Assembly: GCA_963082975.1 (NCBI GenBank)
Contig: OY720347.1
Location: 44,529,155-44,593,154 of the forward strand
Length of the DNA stretch: 64,000 bases
Origin: Labia minor
Taxonomy: Eukaryota; Arthropoda; Insecta; Dermaptera; Spongiphoridae
Direction of reading: 5' to 3'
A model generated the notes under the pieces. It saw nothing but the letters and a program-made list of their open reading frames with translations, had not been told where the DNA came from and made no database searches. Shown here piece by piece: positions 35,074-47,345 of this stretch. The translations under genes and the position numbers were made by a program. How positions within the stretch are numbered: the first letter of the stretch is position 1; the number at the start of each line of letters is the position of its first letter.

Positions 35074-35404
35074 CTAGATGCTCAGAGCGCTTTCGGCGAT
35101 CTTCACACCTAGATGGGGGCTCCGCCCCCTGTACCCCCGAGTGGTATATAGTATTTGGTTGAAAGTAGTAAAAGGTTTTAATTCATTTTGTTTCAATCAG
35201 TATATTACATAAATCATTCAATTCTTTTTGTGTTGTTATTTAAAATATATTTTAATTTAATCAGTAAATTAATTATATATTATTATTATTGTATATGGTA
35301 TATATATGTATGTGGCTCAAAGATACTCGAAAGTTCTTGGCCGCAACAACCACATTTCTCCAAGTGTCCCTATCCTGAGCCCTTGTCCCATCTCTCTTAC
35401 GTAT
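35074..35404 (-). mobile_element. Helitron 3' end with captured LINE A tail (copy 3)
   Basis: On the minus strand it ends in GGGGGCggaGCCCCC, a mutated GAGCGCC/GGCGCTC hairpin, and CTAG (35077-35074) before host T. Upstream is the shared AT-rich tail, then the LINE A 3' block (GGCCAAGAACTTTCGAG at about 35325-35341) and ~60 bp of LINE coding sequence. No 5' TC terminus was found. Confidence 0.7.
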
Positions 35405-35409
35405 GGCAA

Positions 35410-36140
35410 GTCTAGTTATAACTATCTATCTCTGTCGCTCAATGGTACTCAAAAGTTCTTGGCCGCAACAACCACATTTCTACAAGTGTCCCTATCCTGA
35501 GCCACATCCACCCAACTCCTACCCTATCCCATCTCTCTTACGTCTCTATATATACGCATCCAAGCGGACGTTTTCCAATCGGCCTCCCCAACAATATCTT
35601 TTTCCTCTCCCATTCTAACCACGTGCCCTGCCTTTCGCAGCCTTTTCGCTTTTATAATCCTAACTATTTCTGGAGATGCATAGAGGTTATGAAATTCCTC
35701 GTTATGCAGTGTCCTCATCTTTTTTTGGTCCATAAATGAATGCTGGGAAGAATCCTATTCTATAAATACTCTGAATCTACTCTCATCTTCCAGGGTCATA
35801 CCTTATACCATACCTTACACCAATATAATACAACAGGCAAAATAATTGTTTGTTATATATTTTAATTTTTATCCCCTTTGATAATAATTTTGATGATAAC
35901 AGGCGTTTCCCGATTGTAACCTCGATTTAAATTCTCAAATATTATTATCCTTCGTGTTTACATTCAATTTTTTTTACATTTTCAAATTCTACATTTTGTA
36001 AGTTAAGACTATGTGTGTTAATACTATTCCTCTCTATTACTAAATACTTTGTCTTAGGAATATTCATTTCTGGCCCCGCCTCTTTTCCTGCTTCGATTAA
36101 TTTTTCTACGCTATCTAAAATAATTAATATCTCATTAACT
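35410..36140 (-). pseudogene. LINE A copy, head-to-tail with the preceding Helitron
   Basis: A second LINE A 3' end, with its CTATCTATC tail, starts at about 35418. Minus-strand reading includes MDQKKMRTLHNEEFHNLYAS, PEIVRIIKAKRLRKAGHVVR and, further upstream, blocks shared with 28250-28520 (STSINSEKTKYLV-type region) until about 36140. So the same ~80-bp LINE end occurs twice in a row here. Confidence 0.65.
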
Positions 36141-36574
36141 ACTCAACATAAATTTGTGAAATTTTCAAGAGATGTCAAGGTAAGATGTTTCTTTGTATAC
36201 AAAAAAATTAATCAGCTTAGCTTACCTAGAAAGAGTTTTGAAGACTCTCGAAAAAACAGTTATTTTCTTCTTTGAAAAAACATGTGTTCGAAAAAAACAC
36301 AATAAAAAAGTGGAAAAAAGAGAAAGTGTAATTATTGTAGTTTTAAAAAGTGCAAAAATTTTCATTTTTCAAAATAAAACTTTTGGTGCATTATTTAAAC
36401 CACAGACCATATAATAGACTTGACACGACCATGTTAACTTTTGAAACCTTATTTAGCGCCTCCTGACAATGATAAGAATAACTAATTGACGAAAAAGCGG
36501 GTCTTTCCACCCGGGGGCTTGATTGGTTTTTTAAATTTATTTTTATTTAGAATGAATTATTGGAATGAAAAAAA

Positions 36575-36721
36575 TTGTGGAATTTTAAGTTAAGTGGAAA
36601 ATTATTTATTTAGAAGTAAAACTGACATTTCATCAATAGATTTTTATTTTTTCATATTATTGCTGAAACGTTGGTTTTATCTCCAAATAAATAATTTTTC
36701 ATTTAACTGAAAATTCCACAA
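36575..36721. repeat. Foldback MITE, ~48-bp arms
   Basis: TTGTGGAATTTTAAGTTAAG (left) pairs with CTTAACTGAAAATTCCACAA-like sequence at the right (ends 36721). The arms are about 48 bp with a ~50-bp loop. It is non-coding and abuts element D copy 2. Confidence 0.75.
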
Positions 36722-36735
36722 TTTTTAAATTATTT

Positions 36736-37332
36736 ACTATCTCTCCAAAGTATTGGAAATTTTCGATGTCGAGATTTTGATGTTTTTATTCGTTTTGAAG
36801 GTTCCTGAATCATTTTCACTAAGGTTGAGAAAAATGTATGTGTGTATGTATGTAGTCATGATTACGCAAAATTGGGTTGAGCTAGAATCTTGAAATTCGG
36901 AATACGGGCATTATTCAAAATTCGTAGTTTTTTATCAAGTTTTGAGAAATGTAGCTCAACGGGAAGAGGGTCATTACCTAACACGTTTTTATTTATTTTT
37001 CCTCTAAACTGACCGTAAAAATAAAGATATACGGTATGTTTGATAGTTTTTCAAATGATTAAAAATTGTATAAAACTGTTATATATAGAATTTCAGCTTG
37101 ATTGAATCGCTGAAAGTACCAAAATTAATTTTTTAACACTTAAAAATCTCACGCGCCAACAAGTGACTTGGTGCCATCAACAAAGAGCCAAACATGCACT
37201 GGTTTAATAAATATTATTTATTAATTTTAATTTATAATTTAATTAATTAAATTTAATTTAAATATAATATATGTGTTAATTAATCCAATTCAAATTGCGA
37301 GATAGTCGAGTGGAGACACTCCAGATTAATTT
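36736..37332 (+). mobile_element. Helentron-like element D, copy 2 (near full length)
   Basis: Starts ACTATCTCTC (36736), carries a short GTATG/TGTG microsatellite at about 36837-36858, the GAAATTCGGAATACGGGC and CTCAACGGGAAGAGG blocks, and GACCGTAAAAATAAAGATAT. It ends with GCGAGATAGT (37298-37307), stem-loop GAGTGgagaCACTC and CAGATTAATTTT. No ORF. Confidence 0.7.
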
Positions 37333-37334
37333 TC

Positions 37335-39136
37335 TTATTAATGTAAAATTAAATTAAATATTTATTGAATTTATCGAGATTTGATCTCATGACCTAAACG
37401 GAAATTATTCTTTTAAATATATTTCAAAAGTGTTCATTTTACTCTTCTCTATAAACCAGCTTCGCAATAACAAATAATCAGTCTCTGGAGCTGAAGCGAA
37501 ACAATAACAAACAAGAGAAGTGAACATGAACGTGCTAGGAAAAACAAAACAAATAATAAATGCCGTCCTATGAATTATTTCGTATTTGAGCACATAATAT
37601 AAAGAAGGAAAGAAAGAAAAAGAAAATTCGTTTGTTGTTACATGGTGGTCGAACTTTTGATTATTAAAGTCCCATCGATTGAATTGAAATATTAATTTAT
37701 ATTACAAAAATGTAAAAAACGGCTATTTATAGGATTCTCTTTCTTTCTCTTCGTCTTATTAGATCAACAGTTTTTATTGATTTAAAGAGAGATATGTGGG
37801 TTAATATTATATATTATCTTTAATTCAGGTATGATCTAATAACATTTTAATTTACTTCTTTGAATTAAATTGTCGATGAGTAAGTAATTGATACGTTTTA
37901 TTATAATTGTATTTTTCTCTGGACTAGAATTTATATATCGGTTTCGGATGTTTTGAATTATGCAATTCAACATGGATCGAATTCTGAGTCCCTTTCAACT
38001 CGGATCCGCCAGAATTTTTGTTTAATTTCCAATGATTTTTATATAGCATGATTTGTATTTAAAATCAATTAACATGAGTGTAATGGTTTATTTATCATTA
38101 TTTCAAATCCCAAATTTGTAATTGCAACCAACAACCTTATCTGTAGGGTTTCATTAGTTTATATTGTTATTAGAGGGAATTCCCGGGAAAATTCTTTAAT
38201 TTTTATTTCCCGGGAAAAAAAACAAATTATTTTTCATGCTGATTATGATGCCGATACCGAAATGTTTGTTTGTTAACTGAAATAGTCGTAATAAATATAA
38301 AATACAAGTGTACATACATACATTTGTCTTTTGTTATAATTTTTTTTTTCCTTTTTCTTTCCTTCTCTCCCTTTAATTTTTCTTTAAAATTTTTCTATTT
38401 TTTGAGTTTTTTTACAGTGAACTCTGGCAGACGGCAGTTGTCATAGACAAATTATTTTGTATTTAACTTTTTTTTGTACATATATAGTTATATATTTGTA
38501 CATATATAGTTATATAGTTATATCTGCACGTGTAATAGAAATTGGCATAACTTATAACTATCAATCGACCTTTAGACTTAAAATTCGATTTCACTAGCTT
38601 GGGTCTGTTTTAATTCCCATTCCATACCCCTTGATAAGGGTTCTATATAAAATGGTTCTTGAACAGGTAACAATAATAAAATACACTATTGCACTTGACT
38701 ATTTGGAAAGAAAGTAATTCTCCTCACACCCTTGAAATTAACCCCTCTCCATCACCTACTCCTTAACTTAAATTAATATAAATAAGCTGTCGTTGAAAGC
38801 GAGTAAGATAATAAAATAAATAAATATTATTATTTATTTATTGAAGATATATATATACAAACATTCTGTATGTTATTTCAGTCCACCTTTTTGGGTGGTG
38901 TTAAAAAAATAGCAAAAACATCCAAATCACAGACTCAGAATATCAGTTTTCCATCTTTTTAGATATATACAATAAAGAAAAACCAAAATAAGAAAAATTT
39001 ATTTTATTTTTTTGCAAAAACATTTATTTAACTTTTTCGTAAAATTTTTACAATTTCCAACTCAAATTTAGTATTTTTTAAAATTTTCCGGGATTCCCGA
39101 TAAGTTATTTTTGGGGACGAAATCATTTTCAACTTT
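37335..39136. other. AT-rich intergenic DNA
   Basis: No gene found. A short tandem of TTATATATTTGTACATATATAG-like units lies near 38480-38520. A 62-codon minus-strand frame (37405-37593) has no recognisable domain. Confidence 0.45.
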
Positions 39137-39972
39137 AAATAATACTTTATAAAAAAAAAATTTTAAAAAACCACGTTTTACTAACGGACTAAAAAGGAGA
39201 AAATAATTTTTTTCTGAAAATTCATACTGACATTACATACAAGAGATCTGATTGGAATCAAACTGTCCATAACGTAAAACGTGGGGCGCAACAAATAATA
39301 ATTTTTCTATTCAAATATGATTTCCTTTATTAATTACCGACCGACGATAGTAAGGGAGGTATTGTTTTCACACCAAATTTCACATGTGGAGATTTTTACA
39401 TATCTCCACGAATCATGCATTTTCTTAACAGAAAAAAGTATTTTTAGCATGATGTCTGTCCGTCCGTCCGTCCGTATAGATGTGTACAGCCTGAACGGCT
39501 CAACGGATTTTGATGGAATTTGGTATATTTACTTAATTTATCGTATATTTAATATATTTAAAAATTGTTTAAGATACTAACTTATACTATCAAACTTTTC
39601 AAATATCAAATTTTTTATCAGACCACTCGTAAAAGGGAATAATATTAGTAGTCCAATAGATTTTTTTTAATTTAAATTCTTTCGAGCATTAAATTTAATA
39701 TTTTTGATAAAGATCAATATTCATTCGTCATATTATATTATGCGTGGTTTTAATGTTTATTTTGAGATTTATATATTTTCTATATTTTTATTAGAAACAG
39801 GATATTTTAGACATATTTGCGCCTCACGTTTTACGTTATGGACAGTTTGATTCAAATCAGATCTCTTGTATCTAATGTCAGTATGGATTTTCAGAAAAAA
39901 ATTATTTTCTCCTTTTTAGTCCGTTAGTAAAACGTGGTTTTTTAAAATTTTTTTTTTATAAAGTATTATTTT
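39137..39972. mobile_element. Palindromic long-TIR element F-like, 155-bp arms
   Basis: Left arm 39137-39291 and right arm 39817-39972 are close reverse complements (inner end AACGTAAAACGTG, outer end AATAATACTTTATAAA). The outer arm motif ACTAAAAAGGAGAAAATAAT resembles the arms of element F at 52617-53842. The ~525-bp centre contains repeat E copy 2. Confidence 0.75.
39336..39550 (+). mobile_element. Helentron-like element E, copy 2 (5' third only)
   Basis: Begins ACCGACCGACG and includes the GTCCGTCCGTCCG microsatellite and the GATTTTGATGGAATTTGGT core. It stops at about 39548; the CRE pair, right repeat and stem-loop are gone. Confidence 0.7.
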
Positions 39973-39986
39973 CTACTTTTTAGTCT

Positions 39987-40880
39987 TCAAATTTTGCAAT
40001 CGATTTTAGTTTACTCATATTAATTAAATTTTTGAAGTATAATTTAAGAAATGAATGTGTACTAAATATTTATATTTATAAAGTTGGGGATTTTATGTTT
40101 TTTACCGACCGACGAGATAGTAAGGGAGGTATTGTTTTCACACCAAATTTCACATGTGGAGATTTTTACATATCTCCACGAATCATGCATTTTCTTAACA
40201 GAAAAAAGTATTTTTAGCATGATGTCTTTCCGTCCGTCCGTCCGTATAGATGTGTACAGCCTGAACGGCTAAACCGATTTTGATGAAATTTGGTATATTT
40301 ACTTAATGCATCAGTGGGATGAATTGATCAATTTTTGGTGCAAATCCGGAAACCGGAAGTGGTAGTATTAGCGATCGACGATAGGAAGGGAAGGGTTATT
40401 TTCACACCAAATTTCACATGAGGGGATTTTTTTATATATCATCACGAATCATGCACTTTGTATTGGTTTTATCCTCGGGAAAATCATATTTATTAGTTTT
40501 TTCTTGCATATATATTATAAATAAAATAAAATTAAAAATGTTTATATTTATTATTTATGTATCCATATGTTTTTATTACATTAATAGATATATTAAAATT
40601 ATTTCAAATTGTTTCTGTAGCTGCTAATTAATTTACTTCAAACCGTCGGTCGGTTCGGACCTGGCCACAGGTCAACTTATTTGTTTACATTTTTTTGTTT
40701 ACATCCGACATTTTGAATTTTTATATATAGGAATAATTTTGGATTATTTCATTCAAATTGTAGCAATTAGAAGCTCATAGAAATGATAATATTGTATTGT
40801 CATCGAGAGCAAAGCTGTTGGTGAAGTTTTAAGAATATCCGATGATTGGAAGTCGTCGAAAAATCGATTGCAAGATTTGA
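39987..40880. repeat. 21-bp inverted arms around element E copy 4
   Basis: TCAAATTTTGCAATCGATTT (39987) has a near-perfect reverse complement at about 40860-40880 (one mismatch in 21). Element E copy 4 lies between them. An AT-rich background makes short inverted repeats common, but a 20/21 match with TTGCAATCGAT is unlikely by chance. Confidence 0.5.
40104..40680 (+). mobile_element. Helentron-like element E, copy 4
   Basis: ACCGACCGACG start (40104), (CCGT) tract, GATTTTGATGAAATTTGG, AACCGGAAGTGGTAG, then a deletion that removed the CRE pair. The right CGTCGGTCGGT (40644-40654), stem-loop GACCTGgccaCAGGTC and AACTTATTT are intact. Confidence 0.75.
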
Positions 40881-40889
40881 TGCATACAC

Positions 40890-42170
40890 ACAGACAAGAA
40901 TACAAGTTAAGTAAAACGTGATAAAAAAAGGTAAGATGTTGCGATCAGGCTTTTAAACATTTCTGATTTTTTTTTCAATATTGTTCTAAAAAAGTGTACC
41001 TACCTTATATTAGGGATTGCAATTTTTATCTTTTAAAATTTATAGGGGGCGAATTATGAAGCCGGCCTTACGAAGTGGGCGTTTGGTCCAAAAAAGTTAA
41101 GAAACGCTAGTCTAACCAATGATAACACGAAGAAACATTAGCGTATGTATTTATATAAATAATTTAAAAGAGGCATCTTAATTGATATTTAAATTCATAA
41201 ATTCTCTATTTAAATTATAAATAAATTTAAGGGAGAATAAAAGAAATTGTATTGATGAGAATTGGAAAATAATGATGGATATAATGGAAATTTAATAATA
41301 ATAAGTTTAAATTAAAATTTAATAAATGGAAAGTTTAAATTAATGTTTAATAAAGATTAATAAATTTAATAATTTTAAGATTTTATTTGAATTTTCAATT
41401 AAATCATAAAGGTAATAAATATTTCCAAATAAAATTCCCATTAAATTTAGTTTAGTTTATTTACTTTCTATATAAAATTATTAATCATTAATATTATAAA
41501 CAAATATTCTACTGTTGAGCTATTTTCAAATTATTATAAATTAAACCTATCAACTTCGTAATAAATAATATGATTTTAATCATCGAAAAGAGAAAAGCCA
41601 CTTGAGTCTTATTGACATTTCTAATCTAATCAAAAATTGTTTGAAGAGCCAGAACCAGAACAAAAGAGAAGCTGAGTTAAAATTAACTTCATACAAACAA
41701 AATCAAAAAGCGAGTTGCTTAGAGAAGGTGGAAAATTTAAAAATAGTATTCCTTTTATTGAAATTGTAGAAGATTTTATAAAATTGTTTGCATCACCTAA
41801 TTACGAGAGTAATAAATAAATGGAAACAGTTGATTGGAATAAACCATAATAGAAAATTTATAAAATTATATATCAATGGTTTTTATAATATAATTTTATC
41901 CCTCTTTTCGTATTAATTATACTTATTATCTAATTTATGATTATCAAGTTTTTATTCGTTGTTATTTTAAAGATTAAGATATGATCTCTAATAATTACTA
42001 TCATATATTATATTATAGTCAGAATCTGATAATTTGGTCAATAAAATTAAAAGCATTTACTAATTTTATATTAAATAAAATAAAGAATAACATTTTGAAC
42101 TAACTAAACAATTGTATGAATAAGACTAGATCACTGATCAAGAAAAATATGACGAAAATAATCATAAAAT
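40890..42170. other. AT-rich intergenic DNA
   Basis: At 40915-41000 a degraded stretch (AAAAAGGTAAGATGTTGCGA, GCTTTTAAACATTTC) resembles the interior of element Q. Nothing else recognised. Confidence 0.45.
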
Positions 42171-42174
42171 ATAT

Positions 42175-42595
42175 CAGGGGTCGGTAAACTACGGCCCGCG
42201 GACCAAATCCAGCCCGCCATCTTTTTAAATCCGGCCAATATTGCCATTTTTTATGCAAATGCAAAAATTTTTTTTCATATTTCAAAGTCCATTTCGTGTA
42301 CGATTGACGAACTTCCATCACAACTTTAGTTGGAAGTTATTTATCTGTAAAATGATGACACTCTTAAAACGAAGTTCAAAGGTATATGGTTCTAGAACAA
42401 TATGAAACATGAATATCTTTCCGAGAATGAACACGGTCAATTAAAATCATATGTTCGAGGGTTTATTTCTGTATTTGGAAGTACATACCAATGTGAAAAG
42501 ACATTTTCGAAAATGAAGTATACAAAATCTCAATACTGTTCATTATTTACAGATGACCATTTACAAACAACTTTAAAAAAGTTTGACGACCCCTG
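42175..42595. mobile_element. hAT transposon relic with perfect 8-bp target duplication
   Basis: The termini CAGGGGTCGGTAAAC (42175) and GTTTGACGACCCCTG (ends 42595) are inverted repeats matching at 13 of 15 positions. They are flanked by identical 8-bp repeats AAATATAT (42167-42174, 42596-42603). Inside the left end, ACGGCCCGCGGACCAAATCC is a typical hAT subterminal sequence. At 421 bp it is an internally deleted derivative that keeps the end of the transposase gene. Confidence 0.9.
42402..42595 (+). pseudogene. hAT transposase C-terminal fragment
   Basis: The 64-codon frame contains VFGSTYQCEKTFSKMKYTKS and LFTDDHLQTTLKKFDDP. This is the hAT C-terminal dimerisation segment (pattern FGSTYxCExxFSxMxxxKS...LTDxHL) seen in ZBED5- and GTF2IRD2-like transposases. 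The protein runs right up to the 3' TIR. The zinc finger and catalytic regions are deleted, so it cannot act as a transposase. Confidence 0.8.
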
Positions 42596-42599
42596 AAAT

Positions 42600-43995
42600 A
42601 TATTATAGTTATCTCATATATAGGGTGATCCAAAAAACATCAATAAAACCATGCGTGGTGGAAGAAAAACAATTTATTCATAATAAAAATGGAACTTGTC
42701 ATATTTTAAATACTTATCATTTAAAAAACATTAGTAGAATTTATTAATTATGTTTAAATTACATCCTTTAGATCCCCTGTTTATTTTCAAAAATATAATA
42801 TTTCATGTAATGAAAAATCATATTATCATATTATCATCTTATTAAAAAGTAAAAAACACCAATGAAATGCATTAAGAATATATATCTCCCCAAGTTTTGC
42901 TTATTAACATAACATGTGAGATGAAAATGATCCTAATATGCATCTCTACGACTTGTATTGTAAACAAAATAATTTTTGAAAAAATAATATATTCCATTAA
43001 TATTTCTTAAATGTCAAATTTTAGTTTTTTTTTTAAATAAACAAGAGAACATTTGATTAAAGAATGCATTCATTACTGCAAGAGAACCAAATCTATAAGA
43101 AGAAAATGATCAACTCCATTGATGTTTTAAGGTTTCTATTACTATGGATTAATTATTTCCATCACGCTTGGTTTTATTGGATTATTTAAAAGATGACAAT
43201 GATAACACATGATTTTGGAGGAATTTTTTTTTAGTTTTCAACTACTAGAGAGATCATAAAGTTTCAGGCATGCGTTTAGTTGTTTATTTGTGGTTGTCGA
43301 ATTAAATAACAAATTTTCACATGTTTTTATTTATTTTTAACATTTTCAATTGAATACCTCTAAACTAGACTATCGATTTGAAAAATATAATATAATTTAT
43401 GTAATCTAATGTAGATTCATAATTTTTTATGAAAAACGAAAGAAATGAACTGTTAAGTTCAAAAGAGCAATAATAAAGTCATAAAGTCAAGGATTTTACG
43501 ATTATCATAAAGTATGAGAAATAGATTATTTTTTTTCAATCAAATAAAAGAGGTTCTTAATTATTTTTTCTAGGTTTTTATAAAAATAAATTAAACATAG
43601 ATATATATAGGATAAATATTAGTTAGTTTCAAAAGAAACAATTAACGATTCACAATTTAAAAATGATAAAACAAAAAATATCAATAATAATAATAAATAC
43701 TTAGTAAGTGTAACAGCTCGAATCATAATAGATTATTAAGTGGGAAATGTTGGTATTTTATTATGTTATACATTTCTAAAAATCTATTTGATTACATATT
43801 TATAATAATGTTTAGGTATTTACACTTCAATAGCAACTTCACTTGCACTTCTTGCATGTTCTTCTGTTTTCAGCCAATTCTAACAATGTTTAAAGAAATA
43901 AATATAAACATGATACCCAAATGTAAATCAAAGTAAAGATTAATTTTCAACATGCTATATAAGAAATAATAATTTACATATATATATATTAAATG
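42600..43995. other. AT-rich intergenic DNA
   Basis: No gene or bounded element seen. Confidence 0.5.
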
Positions 43996-44000
43996 GCGGA

Positions 44001-44244
44001 GGTTGCATAACGAGGAATTGCATGACCTCTATGCATCGCTAGATATAGTTAGAATTATAAAATCGAGAAGGCTGCGATGGGCAGGGCACGTGGCTAGAAT
44101 GGGAGAGGAAAGAATGGCGAAAAATATATTGGTGGCGAGACCGAGTGGGAAAAGTGTAGTGATTGGAGGGTTGTAGCTCAGGATAGGGATACTTGGAGAA
44201 GTGTGGTTGCTGCGGCCAAGAACTTTCGAGTTCAGTAGAGGTAC

Positions 44245-44287
<43 letters not shown>

Positions 44288-44290
44288 TAT
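44001..44290 (+). pseudogene. LINE A 3' fragment with GATA tail
   Basis: The plus strand reads WRRLHNEELHDLYASLDIVR, IIKSRRLRWAGHVARMGEER and MAKNILVARPSGK. A deletion joins this to DWRVVAQDRDTWRSVVAAAK-like sequence and the GGCCAAGAACTTTCGAG block. It ends in a (GATA) array at 44247-44288. This shows the natural 3' end of LINE A, without Helitron hairpins. Confidence 0.8.
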
Positions 44291-44294
44291 TAAA

Positions 44295-45105
44295 AAATAG
44301 AATTAAATCATATTCGTCAAGATAAATAAATAATGTATTGGTTGTGTTCCAATTATTTAATTTTATTAAGTGAACTGGTGAAGTATTATTTCAATGTTCC
44401 TGTTATTAAAGAGTTCATTTGAAATAAAAAGAAATGCAGGAGGCCCGTGTCGAGAGTAAATAAACGAACTCTTGAGAGTTAAAGCATTCAACGTCTGCAT
44501 AGTTCTGAACCACCTTCTGACCAAAATACTTCACGAAACATAAATCTTCATATTGCACAAACAAGTTGAATTCAAGGCTAATGAAATTCAAATTAGTAAC
44601 GAATTATGTTGGATTGAAGAATGATAATAAAATAAAAATATAATTATCTATAAATAATATCCATCCACAATTTACATTTACACATTTACAATTATTTATT
44701 TATTTTAAATAGTGTTATGGTGATTAATTTCCCATACTGTTTCTAGTCACACCTAGAAGAGAATCCAGATGGGGATGCAGGTTTTTTTTGTAAATGTTTG
44801 AGGATAACTTTCTTGTTTTCATTTCTGTTGTTTTCTCGTTACTATCTCTCTCTCTCTCTTTTGTTGTTCTTTTTGTATTGGAGTTTTTGATGTATTTTTT
44901 CATTTATTTATTTATTCAATTATTAATTTTTTTTTGTGTAATTTGTTTTTTTTCCTTTGTAATTAATTACACCTGAATTGTAAATTATTATTTATATTTT
45001 TTTCTATTTTTCAATTCTCTTTAAATCTTTTTATATATTTATTTCTATTTTTTCTACTATTATTTTCTTTATTTACATTAAATATTTCATAAATATTATA
45101 ATTTT
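44295..45105. other. AT-rich intergenic DNA
   Basis: No gene recognised. A TCTCTCTCTC run lies near 44845. Confidence 0.45.
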
Positions 45106-45254
45106 TTTTACTTTCCCGCATACTTCGTATAATTACTTTCCCGCATACTTCGTATAAGGGAAGTATTGGAATCGTCAAAAATTTCGACTTCGAGATTTCG
45201 ATAGATCTTGACGTTTTAGACCTCCCTGAGTCGGAAAATACCATTTTTCGAATT

Positions 45255-45439
45255 ATGTCTGTGTGTGTGTGTATGTATGTATGTATGTATGTATGTATGT
45301 ATGTATGTATGTATGTATGTATGTATGTATGTATGTATGTATGTATGTATGTATGTATGTATGTATGTATGTATGTATGTATGTATGTATGTATGTATGT
45401 ATGTATGTATGTATGTATGTATGTATGTATGTATGTATG

Positions 45440-45470
<31 letters not shown>
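45255..45470. repeat. (ATGT)n microsatellite, about 200 bp
   Basis: A short TGTG stretch passes into about 50 near-perfect ATGT units. Open frames in all three phases on both strands here are artefacts of the repeat. It occupies the position where elements D and E carry their microsatellites. Confidence 0.95.
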
Positions 45471-45604
45471 TGTCTGTAAGCAAATTTACTCAAAAACTAA
45501 TCAAGCTAGGACTTCGAAATTTGGTACACCGATATTATTCACAGTTTGTAGATTTCTATCAAAATTTCGTCAAAATCGGTTAACCGGAAGTGGTACTTTA
45601 CCTA

Positions 45605-46790
45605 CACTGGTTGCGTTTACCTTTCAAGTAAAGTACCAGTTTGCTTCGAGATATTTGCTTCATATTTTGTATATAGATTTAAAAATATGAAAAAAAGTAA
45701 CATGTGCAGCATCGTACACGTGGCGGAAGTGAAACTTCTTACAATCTAGAGAATAAGATAAATTTTAGTTGAGAGTGTGAGTGAGAGAGAAATAGAGAAA
45801 AATTATGTCGAATCATACTATTTCAATTGTAATGTTCACATGTGGAAGTGTGAACGTGACAAACATAACTTACTTATTCTTAATTGTAATGGACACATGT
45901 GGGAGCTTGACATTATAAGCCTTTCTGGGAAATTGCAAAATGTGTTTATTTTTTTATATAAATAATGATCATGCAAATTACACTAAAAATTAAAAAATTA
46001 TTAGCTATAATAAACTATTATTGGCTATAAATTAATTATAATTAATTAAATTAATAAAAATAATTTAAAGATACAACTCGTTGAGAAATGAACTTATAAT
46101 TAACATTTCCTTTAAAACTGTTTAAAACCCCAGAGTGGACGCTGACAATTTGGGTTTTTCCTGGTAAGACTGTCCCCCCCCCTGGTTTTTCCCAATAACA
46201 AAGTGAAAGAAAATTCCCTTATGTTGCCTCCCCTTCCGACCCCCTAAGAGGGGTTATTTTAAAGGAACAATCGGAAAATAATTTTAAATGAATGAATAAA
46301 TGAAAATTCAAATTTTATATATAGTTTTTTATATATGTTTATTTATTCACAAAAAATTAATTAAATTGTAATTTAAATTCTTATAGTTTTATTAAATAAA
46401 TCATTTTTAGTTATAATTTTATATAAGCATTTTTTAATTGAACCTATTCAATCTTGTCATTCCCTAATCAGCATACGCGGTTTCAATAACCCTTTTAATT
46501 ATTCTAAATTCAATCTTTAATTAAATCTAATTTAACACACAACAATTCCGTCTCATTATTGTAATACAAAGTTAGAAATATTAAGTTAATATAATTAATA
46601 TTATTTATTTATTAATACCAATTAATAATATTAATTACTTATAAATAATTCATAATAATAATAAATTGTGATACCAACTTATAGGAATATTAAAATAATA
46701 TAATTATTATTTTACATATATATGAATATAATATAAATATTTTTAATTTTATTTTAAGAATAGATATATATCTAAAAGGCGGTAACTGTG
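45605..46790. other. AT-rich DNA between the two family N ends
   Basis: No gene recognised. A C-rich patch at 46135-46250 (GTCCCCCCCCCTGG, CCTCCCCTTCCGACCCCC) may be a transposon end. Confidence 0.4.
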
Positions 46791-46793
46791 AGG

Positions 46794-47160
46794 TCACATA
46801 CTAATTTTTATTCTTTGACCCAGCAGAGGCTGAGAAATATTATTCCGCGTCAACGTACTAGCGCGCATGCGCGCCGTGGACTTTGGACCTAGCGAGAGGG
46901 TATTAGAACGAAAGACAGCACAAAACGAAGACGCAGATAGCCTCTTTCTCAAAGACGAAAGACCGGACAAAAGAAAGACGCAGATAGCCTCTTTCTCAAG
47001 AACGAAACACCGCACAAAAGAGAGACGGAGATAGAGGCTATCTCATTCTCACTCGTTATATCTATATCTTTTTTCTCTCTTGCGTTACGAATGCGTTACG
47101 AAATTTCAATTTTTCAATTCACTCTCCATTCTCAACCAAATGTCAGGACGCCGCTAAAGA
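46794..47160. promoter_or_regulatory. Promoter-like patch with NRF1-type palindrome and a 46-48-bp tandem repeat
   Basis: GCGCGCATGCGCGC at 46861-46874 is a perfect 14-bp palindrome containing the NRF1 (Drosophila ewg) site GCGCATGCGC, a common promoter element. Just downstream, three head-to-tail units of 46-48 bp (46906-47045; core GACGCAGATAGCCTCTTTCTC) follow. The patch is clearly richer in GC than its surroundings. No exon or donor was identified. It may regulate a gene outside recognition or be a transposon promoter. Confidence 0.4.
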
Positions 47161-47204
47161 AGTTTCACTTCAAAAATTGAGATACCAAATTTCATCATGA
47201 TCTG

Positions 47205-47345
47205 ACTACCGGAAGTTAGTTTTTTCTTATTTTAAAATTATATGACGTCACCCAGCACTTCATGACGTCACAGTCAGCCCTTATATATTATAAATAAAAT
47301 AAAATTAAAAATATTTATATTATATCCATATCTGTTTTTTTTACA
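47205..47345 (+). repeat. Fragment of repeat E (CRE pair region)
   Basis: Contains two TGACGTCA sites (47243, 47263) with the same 20-bp spacing as in E copies 1 and 3, followed by the shared AAATAAAATAAAATTAAAAA stretch. The termini are absent. Confidence 0.6.

Noticed and set aside
45011-45690. Several open frames of 70-160 codons of IHTY or MYVC repeats
   Set aside because: They are translations of the ATGT microsatellite, open in every phase; not proteins.
46794-47015. 73-codon minus-strand frame rich in SSL and RKR
   Set aside because: Arises from the 46-48-bp tandem repeat; open by repetition, no domain.
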